Below, piece after piece: positions 42,759 to 50,790 of a stretch of 60,641 nucleotides of DNA. This DNA is from a virus. The stretch's first letter is position 1; the number at the start of each line of letters is the position of its first letter. Both the position numbers and the translations under genes were made by a program. Location of the stretch: the IMG/VR virus record IMGVR_UViG_3300018080_001657, positions 1 through 60,641 of that record; one strand, written 5' to 3'. A model generated the notes under the pieces. That model did no database searches, was not told where the DNA came from, and saw only the letters and a program-made list of their open reading frames with translations.

Positions 42759-42759
42759 A

Positions 42760-42975
42760 ATGCTAACATATAGTATCGGAGAAATGGTTGATAAATTATG
42801 TGTAATTCATCTTAAGGTTTGGCATCTAGAAGAACAAATTCAAAAAGCAGAAGCAGATAGCCTAGACGCAAAAGAAATAGAAAAGTTATGTGACAAAGTA
42901 GTAAATCTAAATGCCTACAGGATGAAGATCGTCAAATCAATAGACGAATACTTTGAGGCAAAGGCAAATGGATGA
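42760..42975 (+). CDS. small helical protein, DUF4254-like (tentative)
   Basis: The 71-residue protein from 42760 has IGEMVDKLCVIHLKVWHLEE, similar in pattern to the gene just upstream (D-x-L/I...L-K-x-W-H-x-E). The two look like a tandem duplication. It overlaps the next gene by eight bases. Confidence 0.5.
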   Translation: MLTYSIGEMVDKLCVIHLKVWHLEEQIQKAEADSLDAKEIEKLCDKVVNLNAYRMKIVKSIDEYFEAKANG

Positions 42976-43654
42976 AGCTCTTATTAAAAAAACAATCAAT
43001 GGGGTTCAGAATTCTTCACTAGAATACATGAAGAGATATAGCTTATGTGATTGTGTTACTCTTGGATTCCCCGAAACATATAACGCTATGGGATTAGGAC
43101 TAGATGTATTCAACAGCAAGATAGAAGCTGGTAAGAAATACATCATGCCATATGCAAACAAAGTATCTGAGGAAGACATTAGAATCCTTAGACCTGTCGG
43201 CTACAAGACTCCCAAAGAAATTGAGACATTCTTATGGAGTCCATTTCATGATTCCACAAGCACATTCTATGATCTAGGTGACGACGTCATTCATTCTTTT
43301 AGATTTAAAGGACAGTGGTTAAGGAAATATAGCTTTGTAAAGCAACGTTCTGAACCATTGTTTACAGAAGTTATACGGTCAATTAAAACAATGAAAACAA
43401 AGATATATAACATGTGGGGATCAGATGTAAACTGCATGTTGTTGTTCTACGATAACTCTAGGTTGAATAATAAGACTGTCAAGAAGAGAATGGAAAGATA
43501 TAACGAAATATCACTAGAAGTATTGCATGACTGGCATGAATTGAAAGTTGAGCTGACAGAAGAAGACAAAGAAGGAAAAGAATGGGAGCATTATAAGAGG
43601 CCAGCAAGAATGAATTTATTAGATCAAATCAAGAAGATAGAAGACAATGCATAG
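42968..43654 (+). CDS. hypothetical protein
   Basis: The start at 42968 overlaps the upstream gene by eight bases. The 228-residue protein has a central CDCVTLGFPETYNAMGLGLD and aromatic-rich segments; the second half is helical and charged. No family was recognised; it may belong to the sugar island. Confidence 0.6.
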   Translation: MDEALIKKTINGVQNSSLEYMKRYSLCDCVTLGFPETYNAMGLGLDVFNSKIEAGKKYIMPYANKVSEEDIRILRPVGYKTPKEIETFLWSPFHDSTSTFYDLGDDVIHSFRFKGQWLRKYSFVKQRSEPLFTEVIRSIKTMKTKIYNMWGSDVNCMLLFYDNSRLNNKTVKKRMERYNEISLEVLHDWHELKVELTEEDKEGKEWEHYKRPARMNLLDQIKKIEDNA

Positions 43655-44507
43655 TAAATTCTATGTACATACTTGTGGAGGAATGGGAGACCATTATCTA
43701 GGATACTTCAACCCAAACTGCAAAAAATATGGACTTGGTTTTATTGAACAGCTTAAAGAAGAATACCCTAACTCAACTGTAAAACTTATTGCTCATCCTG
43801 CCAACCCACAAGGACCAGAGTTCTTTAGATACCATCCACATATAGATGAGATTGAAACACATCCATGGGTTGCAGGGCTAGGGAACTGTAAGAACAAAGA
43901 GAAAGAAGCAAAAGGATATATAGAGCTAGAAGAATTTGGTAAAGAGAAGGAATGGGCAAAGAGAAAGAATGAAACGATATATACTTCTGAAGAAGATGAC
44001 AAGTTCTTAAAAACAATCTTAAATAAAAAACCATTTGTTGTTTTACATCCATTCGCCAGTGATAAACAAAGAATGCCCATGCAACCAAGACAATTTTTTC
44101 CTTTGGTTGATAGTATTATCAAAGACTATGGCATCAAAGTAATTGTTTTAGGTGGCTCATACAAGAGAACAAGAAATAGACTAGATCAAATCAAAGAAGA
44201 ATTCCCCTATGAGAGAGAAGGTTTAATCAATCTTATCGGCAAGACCAATAGCAGAACAGCAGCTAAAATAATACACTCATCGAAGGTATTAATTGCTAAT
44301 CATTCTGGGCTATGGTGTGCTGCCTCAATAGGAGGAATAAAACTTATAGCAATGCACAGGAATCCAGAGTACCATAGCAAATGGATCAAATCTATCTTTG
44401 TAGATGATGGAGCTTCTTCTGTTGTCATAGATGTAAATGAAAAGATTAGAAAAAACATAATTAGAGCAAATATCATAGAGCGACTAGATAAAATCTTGAG
44501 GGCATAA
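43647..44507 (+). CDS. GT9-like glycosyltransferase
   Basis: The 286-residue protein shares the cluster's variant: TCGGMGDHYLGYFNPNCKKY, YHPHIDEIETHPW, VVLHPFASDKQRMPMQPRQF, VIVLGGSYKRTRNR, LINLIGKTNSRTAAKII and IANHSGLWCAASIGG. The H-S-G variant lies where GT9 has D-S-G-x-x-H. It is the fifth GT9-like domain in the island. Confidence 0.72.
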   Translation: MHSKFYVHTCGGMGDHYLGYFNPNCKKYGLGFIEQLKEEYPNSTVKLIAHPANPQGPEFFRYHPHIDEIETHPWVAGLGNCKNKEKEAKGYIELEEFGKEKEWAKRKNETIYTSEEDDKFLKTILNKKPFVVLHPFASDKQRMPMQPRQFFPLVDSIIKDYGIKVIVLGGSYKRTRNRLDQIKEEFPYEREGLINLIGKTNSRTAAKIIHSSKVLIANHSGLWCAASIGGIKLIAMHRNPEYHSKWIKSIFVDDGASSVVIDVNEKIRKNIIRANIIERLDKILRA

Positions 44508-44508
44508 A

Positions 44509-45312
44509 ATGGATAAAGTATTTATAAAGAAAAACCACACGACAAAACAACAAGAATACTATAAGAAATTCAGAAACAACAAACACTGGGCAAAAGAATC
44601 ATCTAGGACTGGCAACCATTATCTTAATACATATCAGAACCTTAGAGATATCAACAAGCATGTTTTTCCTTATAACTTTGTATCGAATACAGACACAATA
44701 GTTAGTTGTGGGTGTGCACGGATGTATTTAGACATGGGAATATCTGACCCATTTATATTTGCAACTCTTGCTAAGAAAGTCATACTGTTTGAGGCAGACC
44801 CAATCAACATTCCTGCTGTTAGTTCTTATATAGAGAATAACAATGTAGAAAATGTAGAGCTTATATCTAAGGCAGTATGGGACAAGAATGAAGAGGTCAT
44901 GTTCTCTTCCTACAAGAAAACACCTGGTGGATCAAACCATATAGGTGGTTCGAATAGAAACATCCTAGTGCCTATTGAAGGAATAACACTAGACGCAGCA
45001 ATCAAAGAACCAGTTGACCTCTTACATCTCACAATCAATGGCATTGAGCACAAAGTGCTAAAGACAGCAGAATCACTGTTGGAGAACAAACCAATTGTGA
45101 CAGTAGCAATGTTTAACAAGAGTCATGAGATGTTTAAGAACAGGAAGAAAGCAGTAGAGTTGTTGTATGACTCTGGATATTACATTGGATGGGCAAAAGC
45201 ATCCTCTATTCCATGGGAAGATTTTAATTTCTGGTTTGCTATTGCCACACCAGACAAAGATCAATTACAATCACTAGGCTTTGAGCAGACATCAGAACTG
45301 TTCCCTGTATAG
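44509..45312 (+). CDS. FkbM-family methyltransferase
   Basis: The FkbM pattern is clear: VSCGCARMYLDMG, VILFEADPINIPAVSSYIEN, VENVELISKAVWD, then the late GITLDAAIKEPVDLLHLTIN and GIEHKVLKTAESLL (FkbM: DLIKIDVEGAELEVLKG). These enzymes O-methylate sugars or lipids. At 267 residues it is complete. In this island it may cap a transferred sugar. Confidence 0.78.
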   Translation: MDKVFIKKNHTTKQQEYYKKFRNNKHWAKESSRTGNHYLNTYQNLRDINKHVFPYNFVSNTDTIVSCGCARMYLDMGISDPFIFATLAKKVILFEADPINIPAVSSYIENNNVENVELISKAVWDKNEEVMFSSYKKTPGGSNHIGGSNRNILVPIEGITLDAAIKEPVDLLHLTINGIEHKVLKTAESLLENKPIVTVAMFNKSHEMFKNRKKAVELLYDSGYYIGWAKASSIPWEDFNFWFAIATPDKDQLQSLGFEQTSELFPV

Positions 45313-45322
45313 AGAGGCACAT

Positions 45323-45967
45323 ATGTTTTTATCACCACGAAAAGAAGAAGTACCTTTTATATTGAACAACATCAAGAGTGGAAACATTCTTAATATTGGT
45401 GGAGCACAAGGAGAATGGAAAAGCAAACTTCTAGATAAAGGTCACCAGATGACAATTGTTGACGTAAGGAAATGTGTTTCCAACAGGAAGAATTGTACTG
45501 TTGTGCAGGCAGATGTAAGAAACGTGACACCAGAGTCCATAGGAACATTTGACAATATCATATTGATGTCTACTCTAGAGCATATCTCATTGCCTCTCTT
45601 CTCTAAAGACAACACAAAGACTTGGCAAGATGGACCGTGGAAAGAACAATTGAAAGTATTCAAGCACTGTACAACACTGCTTAAAGAGAACGGCATTATT
45701 ATATTTACTATTCCATGTGGGACACCAACAAAAGCACCAAGACATAAGCTGCTATATAACGAAGAGATGATTGAAGCAATAAAAGCAGAATGTGAAGTAG
45801 AGAAAGAACATTACATTCTTAGGCGTCCTGATAAATGGGAACACAGATCTGAATTTCCAATAGAATGTTGTTCTCCTGAAGAAGAAGCCGAGAGAATAGC
45901 AGACTCAACAGGAAGATTTGCATCTGCAATCTGTCTCATGATATTAAAAAAACCAAAAGAGGACTAA
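45323..45967 (+). CDS. class I SAM-dependent methyltransferase
   Basis: The start at 45323 has agagg upstream. NILNIGGAQGEWKSKLLDKG is the SAM-binding loop, followed by MTIVDVRK, CTVVQADVRN and FDNIILMSTLEHISLPL. The 214-residue protein ends with a LLKENGIIIFTIPCG segment. The acceptor is unknown. It lies between a FkbM enzyme and a sulfotransferase. Confidence 0.78.
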   Translation: MFLSPRKEEVPFILNNIKSGNILNIGGAQGEWKSKLLDKGHQMTIVDVRKCVSNRKNCTVVQADVRNVTPESIGTFDNIILMSTLEHISLPLFSKDNTKTWQDGPWKEQLKVFKHCTTLLKENGIIIFTIPCGTPTKAPRHKLLYNEEMIEAIKAECEVEKEHYILRRPDKWEHRSEFPIECCSPEEEAERIADSTGRFASAICLMILKKPKED

Positions 45968-46711
45968 ATGCCACTTCCAAACTTTATTATTATTGGTGAG
46001 ACCAAGTGTGGTACCACCTCAATGTATGACAATCTTATTCAACACCCACAGATATTGCCAACAGTTGGAAATGGGAATGATAGGATTGTTGATGCTAGTG
46101 TGCCGCTCGGAGTAAAAGAACTCAGATTCTTTGATCGTAATTATCATAGAGGCTGGGACTGGTACAAGTCATGCTTCCCCGAATGCCCTGAAGGCTGTAT
46201 TACAGGTGAAGCAACACCTATGTATCTTAATAGAACATTAGCATTAGACCGTATTGCTTCTGTGCTTCAAGATAACGTAAAGCTCATCGTGATGATAAGA
46301 AATCCAGCTAAAAGACTAGTGTCACATTTCTATCACAATCAAAGTATCAACAAGGATTGGCATATAAAATATCCAACAATATATGAATTCTGGCACAAGG
46401 TATCAGATCCAGATTATCATATGATTGAAAGAGGTATCTATTGGAAATCATTATTTAACTTGCAGAACTTTTTCAACAATGAGAATATACGTGTAGTTAT
46501 ATTAGAAGACATGCTTACGAGGCCACAAAAGGTATTGAATAATTTGTTTGATTTTCTAGAAGTAGACAAGACAGACACGATAGTTCCTGCTCATTCAAGA
46601 AAGAGCCAGAATAAACAAAAAGAAGCTGCACCTGATTATGTTTATGACTTTTACAAAACACACAATCTAATATTAGAAGAAATGTTACAGACAAAACTAT
46701 GGACAAAATAA
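45968..46711 (+). CDS. PAPS-dependent sulfotransferase
   Basis: FIIIGETKCGTTSMYDNLIQ (6-25) is the 5'-phosphosulfate loop, and KLIVMIRNPAKRLVSHFYHN (about 108-127) the 3'-phosphate site, as in heparan-sulfate-type sulfotransferases. GEATPMYL and ERGIYWKSLFN also fit. The enzyme moves sulfate from PAPS onto a hydroxyl or amine, probably a sugar of this island. It overlaps the aminotransferase by 13 bases. Confidence 0.88.
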   Translation: MPLPNFIIIGETKCGTTSMYDNLIQHPQILPTVGNGNDRIVDASVPLGVKELRFFDRNYHRGWDWYKSCFPECPEGCITGEATPMYLNRTLALDRIASVLQDNVKLIVMIRNPAKRLVSHFYHNQSINKDWHIKYPTIYEFWHKVSDPDYHMIERGIYWKSLFNLQNFFNNENIRVVILEDMLTRPQKVLNNLFDFLEVDKTDTIVPAHSRKSQNKQKEAAPDYVYDFYKTHNLILEEMLQTKLWTK

Positions 46712-47772
46712 ATCTACTTGAACCAGTAATACCGCCTAAGTCAAAAGAGTATGTGAATGACTGCTTAGACACGGGATGGCTATCATACTCAGGAAGCTAC
46801 GTAAAGCAACTTGAGAACCAAGTTAAAGACTTTGTAAGAACTAAGTCTGCTGTAGCTATGGGAAACGGCACAGGAGCTTTGTGGGTAGCACTAAAAACAT
46901 TTAGTATAGGACCAGGAGACTTTGTAGTAGTGCCGTCAATGACATTTGTAGCTACTGTAAATGCAGTTATTCAGACAGGTGCCACTCCAGTGTTTGTAGA
47001 CTGTAACAATAATCTACAAATAGATATAAATTTTTTACGTGATGCTATCGAAAAGCTAAAACCAAAAGCAATTATTCCTGTGCACATACTAGGAAACTTA
47101 TGCGACATGGACACAATTAAAAGTCTTGCCTATAACGACTGTATACCTGTAATTGAAGATGCAGCACAAGCATTAGGATCTATAGACAAATGTAATTGTT
47201 ATGCTGGTACAAGAGGAACAGTTGGAATGTATTCGTTTAGTTTCAACAAACTTATTGCTGCTGGACAAGGCGGAATGTTAGTCACAAGAGAAGAAAGACT
47301 TGGAAATCATATGAAGTATTTCTCTTTACAGTCAAAAGATAATGCTGAGATGTATGTTCATGATGAAGCTGGCTTTAATATGGGCATGTCAAATATAAAC
47401 GCAGCATTAGCCTGTGGGCAAATGGAAAACATAGATGAGACATTAAAGCAGAAGAGACGTGTACGTGACAAATATGTAGAACTTCTAGGCAAAGAGAACA
47501 TGTACTATCAAGAAGGTGGAAACGGGTGGTTAAATGCCTACAAGACAAACAAGGCCTATAAAGAGGTATCTTTAAGATGCAAAAGAGCTGGAATTCAAGT
47601 AAGACCGCTCTTCTATCCTAATCACAAACAAACAAGCTTCAATAAATATCCATATTTTGGAAACCATATGGCAGAAAACAAATATAAAACCACCGTATGT
47701 ATTCCATCGAGCCCAAACCTTACAGACGAACAAATCCAACATGTAGTAAAATCAATTAGAGGTGATAAATAA
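46699..47772 (+). CDS. DegT/DnrJ/EryC1 aminotransferase, perosamine synthase-like
   Basis: The fold-type I sugar aminotransferase motifs are GNGTGALWVALKTFSIGPGD, VPSMTFVATVNAVIQTGATP, VIEDAAQALGS and SFSFNKLIAAGQGG, where K184 would bind PLP. With Gmd at 41494, the product GDP-4-keto-6-deoxymannose could be converted to GDP-perosamine. The 357-residue length fits. The substrate is inferred from the pairing and not proven. Confidence 0.82.
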   Translation: MDKINLLEPVIPPKSKEYVNDCLDTGWLSYSGSYVKQLENQVKDFVRTKSAVAMGNGTGALWVALKTFSIGPGDFVVVPSMTFVATVNAVIQTGATPVFVDCNNNLQIDINFLRDAIEKLKPKAIIPVHILGNLCDMDTIKSLAYNDCIPVIEDAAQALGSIDKCNCYAGTRGTVGMYSFSFNKLIAAGQGGMLVTREERLGNHMKYFSLQSKDNAEMYVHDEAGFNMGMSNINAALACGQMENIDETLKQKRRVRDKYVELLGKENMYYQEGGNGWLNAYKTNKAYKEVSLRCKRAGIQVRPLFYPNHKQTSFNKYPYFGNHMAENKYKTTVCIPSSPNLTDEQIQHVVKSIRGDK

Positions 47773-47984
47773 TGGCACTTACATACGAAGAAAAGCTTAG
47801 GCTTAAGAATGCTGAAGAAACAACACAAGGATTAAAAGATCTTGTAGATGGAGCTGGCAGCAAGAACCAACTAAAACAGTTGCTTACTCTATGTCAAGAA
47901 CAACTAAGAAGAGTTGAGGCTAGATTAGATACTATTGAAACAGATCTAGAGGCAGCATTAACATTAGCTAGACGCCTTCAATAA
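47772..47984 (+). CDS. hypothetical small helical protein
   Basis: The 70-residue, all-helical protein (QEQLRRVEARLDTIETDLEA) likely forms a coiled coil. It begins one base within the previous stop and is the last plus-strand gene; its end overlaps the minus-strand gene by 17 bases. Confidence 0.65.
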   Translation: MALTYEEKLRLKNAEETTQGLKDLVDGAGSKNQLKQLLTLCQEQLRRVEARLDTIETDLEAALTLARRLQ

Positions 47985-48321
47985 TAGAATGCTTCCATCT
48001 CTTATGAGACTTTAATCCTCGCTCTGATTTAGATTCAAACCCACAAATATCACACTTGTTGGTCTTTGGAAAAAGACTTTCAAAATCAAACATCTTATCT
48101 TCCTCTTCAACAGGATCTGGTTCTTCAATCTTTTCTTCTTTAATAGGTATATGAATTACTTCCTCAGTATTTGGAGTAGCAACATACACCTCTACAGTTT
48201 GTACTGGTTCAACAATAACTTCTGGTTCTTGTGTTTTAGGATAAAATCCTTGTTTTCTTCTAGGACGAATAGGCTTGTTTGTTCTTGGCCCACCTATCAC
48301 TCCATGTCTTCTAGTTGTCAT
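47968..48321 (-). CDS. proline/glutamate-rich protein with C2H2 zinc finger
   Basis: The 117-residue protein has a basic N-terminus (MTTRRHGVIGGPRTNKPIRP), an acidic Pro/Glu/Val middle and a C-terminal finger CDICGFESKSERGLKSHKRW with a final KH. The spacing C-x2-C-x12-H-x4-H plus the F and L of the core fits a classical C2H2 finger. It is unusual in phages. It sits at the strand switch, last in the minus-strand tail block. It may bind DNA or be a structural linker. Confidence 0.7.
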   Translation of the reverse strand: MTTRRHGVIGGPRTNKPIRPRRKQGFYPKTQEPEVIVEPVQTVEVYVATPNTEEVIHIPIKEEKIEEPDPVEEEDKMFDFESLFPKTNKCDICGFESKSERGLKSHKRWKHSIIEGV

Positions 48322-48333
48322 ATTAAAAACTCC

Positions 48334-50781
48334 TTATTGCAAATAAATTAAATTAAAATCTGTTAGTGTCGGGGCGTCAAAGTTTTCTGACAGTTTATGA
48401 ATCTGAACAAAGATATGAGTTCCTTGTCCTGCAACTGAATAAGCAGGTGTTCCGGCATCATCGTGCATATATTTTGCTTCTTCCCAATACCAACCTGCAC
48501 CTGCAACTTTATTAGGATCATAAACACCAATACAACAGTTTTGACTTCTAATCTTTAAAGAAAAAGTACCAGCTGAAGTATCATTTCCACCATTGTATAA
48601 CTCTACTCCTGCAGCAGTAGTTGTTGGGTCAGTAGTAGCACCAAGGAGAATATTATGGTATTCTGTATCGAGACCATAGTTGTAAGAAGCACCATACCAT
48701 ACTGGCATTCCACCATGTCCACAAACACCTATAAAAACCTCAAATCCTTCAGTAGAACTAAGAGTTGGCGCATCAAAAATAACTTCTGCTTCCCAGTTAT
48801 GTGGCCTCATAAGAGGAACTATAAAAGAAGGACCTGAATTAGTACTTGCTCCAACTGGAACAAGACCTGAACTCCAAGTCCAGCTTCCTGTTGTAGCACT
48901 GCCAGCAATATGAGTTGGATATGGTATTGTTCCACTAGAAACATCTGTATGGTCACTTATAACAATTCCTAATGCTAATAGTTCTGCATCGGAATTAGTT
49001 GCAACATTAGTAAAATCAATTTCAAAAACTTGCTCTCCAAGCCTCCATATGTTTTCATCACTACTGCTGCCTATTTTAAACAAATCAGTAGTCCATTGCG
49101 TAACACCATCTGAATCACATGACAATAATGTTGTAGCATTTCTAACTAAAGTAAAATCATTAGTATAAGGATCGTCGTTATACGTAAGAGTTAATGCATT
49201 GCCAGAAGTTATTGAAACGTTATCTGCAGCATCTAATATTATATCATCTGATGAATCTAAGCTAATATTACCGGCTCCTAGTGTTGTTGCATTGAAGTTC
49301 TGTCCACTAGCGGGATCGAATTCTACTCCGCCTGCAGCAGTAAACGTAGCTACAACTGAAGCAGTGCCACCATAAAAATCAGTCTTCCCATCTCCTGCCA
49401 GTACCATTACATCACTATATGTCTGAGGTGTTCCTGCTGGAGTAGCGCCTCTTGCTATTGAATAGTTATTTGGTGTCCCAAGCGCATTGTATCTGTGTAT
49501 GTGTTGTGCAGTATACCAAGTAGCAGATCCGTACCTATTTATTGTCAGAACCTCATCTGCGGCAGAACCCCTTTGTAAAATAAAATCTCCAGAGCTATCA
49601 CCAGCATCATATCTAATCACTATATCGTCATCTGCGTATTGAGTAATATCGTCACCAGATGTCAAACTAATATCGCCAGTTCCGTTAGTAGTTAAGTTTA
49701 TAGCGTAATTAGCCGAAGGATACAAAAGAAAAGACCCCGTCGGAGTGAAATCAACTTGACCAAGACGATTAAATTTGAGTATGTTCGTGGTGTTATTCTG
49801 AACAGTGAAATCATTTGATACTACAGCAGATCCGGCAGTATTATATGCAAGTGTATGATCTGTTGTTGCATAGATTCTAACATCTGCCCCGGCATTGAAA
49901 TATAAATAGTTTGCCCCGGTCTGAGACATAACAAAACCTTCGCCGTCTAAAGGATCAACAATAACATCGCCATCTTGGGTGCACGATAAAACAGCAGTGG
50001 ACCCCTGATGTCTAACGGAAAAATCATCATGGTAATTACCCGCAGCAGACTTGCCATAGTCAATATTAATTCCTGAATTTGCTTCTAAAGCAATAGTGCC
50101 ATATGTATCAGCAAGAGTAGAAATAAAAGAAATAGTTGAAGCAGAGGTTAAAGTAATATTGCCTGCGCCAGAAGAAGTTATCTCACAATTCTGACCAGAA
50201 ATAGGATCTATTTCTATCTTTCCATTTTCGTCACACAAAAAAACAGTAGTAGTTCCTTTGCGTACTCTAAAATCTTCTGACCCTCCTGTCGTTCCTGCGG
50301 CATTATAGCTTATAATTGTACCAATTTGAGAAGTTAAATTTATATTGGTATCTGCATTTACAAGAATATTACCAGTACCAGTAGCATTGATCGTAGTGTC
50401 AAAATCTGCGGTAGTAGAAGTAAAAGTGGTCTGAGGAGTTAAAGCAATCGCACGAGTAAACTCTGCTATAGTTGCAGAACTACGAATAAGCTTTAAATAA
50501 TCAGAAGATCCTCCTGCATCTGCATAGACAAGCTCAGTATTAGTATTAGATTTAGTTGTAAGAATTCCACCTCCACTAGACGAGTGGAGAAGCACATCAT
50601 CAGAAGCTAGGAGTGTTAGATTGTCGCCAGAAGTCAAAGAGATGTCTCCAGCTCCATCAGTATCTACATTAAAATCATAACCAGATCCTGGATTTATTAC
50701 GTTATCTCTGCCTTCGCCAAGAACAAAGTCAGACCCATCCCCAATATACAAAGCTTCTCGAATTCTTGTTTCGCCAGCCAT
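48334..50781 (-). CDS. repetitive tail-fibre-like protein
   Basis: The 815-residue protein is built of repeats such as GAGDISLTSGDNLTLLASDD, GAGNISLDSSDDIILDAADN and GTGDISLTSGDDITQYADDD. Each has G-x-G-[DN]-I-[ST]-L and D-D/N turns, like beta-helical fibre repeats in marine phages. The C-terminal 200 residues form a different, globular-looking domain, perhaps for receptor binding. The N-terminus MAGETRIREALYIGDGS is shared in style with other fibre genes. taaggagt precedes the start. Confidence 0.75.
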   Translation of the reverse strand: MAGETRIREALYIGDGSDFVLGEGRDNVINPGSGYDFNVDTDGAGDISLTSGDNLTLLASDDVLLHSSSGGGILTTKSNTNTELVYADAGGSSDYLKLIRSSATIAEFTRAIALTPQTTFTSTTADFDTTINATGTGNILVNADTNINLTSQIGTIISYNAAGTTGGSEDFRVRKGTTTVFLCDENGKIEIDPISGQNCEITSSGAGNITLTSASTISFISTLADTYGTIALEANSGINIDYGKSAAGNYHDDFSVRHQGSTAVLSCTQDGDVIVDPLDGEGFVMSQTGANYLYFNAGADVRIYATTDHTLAYNTAGSAVVSNDFTVQNNTTNILKFNRLGQVDFTPTGSFLLYPSANYAINLTTNGTGDISLTSGDDITQYADDDIVIRYDAGDSSGDFILQRGSAADEVLTINRYGSATWYTAQHIHRYNALGTPNNYSIARGATPAGTPQTYSDVMVLAGDGKTDFYGGTASVVATFTAAGGVEFDPASGQNFNATTLGAGNISLDSSDDIILDAADNVSITSGNALTLTYNDDPYTNDFTLVRNATTLLSCDSDGVTQWTTDLFKIGSSSDENIWRLGEQVFEIDFTNVATNSDAELLALGIVISDHTDVSSGTIPYPTHIAGSATTGSWTWSSGLVPVGASTNSGPSFIVPLMRPHNWEAEVIFDAPTLSSTEGFEVFIGVCGHGGMPVWYGASYNYGLDTEYHNILLGATTDPTTTAAGVELYNGGNDTSAGTFSLKIRSQNCCIGVYDPNKVAGAGWYWEEAKYMHDDAGTPAYSVAGQGTHIFVQIHKLSENFDAPTLTDFNLIYLQ

Positions 50782-50790
50782 ATTAACTCC

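Noticed and set aside
48655-48837. Plus-strand reading frames within the fibre genes (also 52851-53399, 53986-54183, 55246-55455, 55708-56079)
   Set aside because: They lie antisense to long, well-supported minus-strand genes, have no ribosome sites and low-complexity content, so they are shadows.
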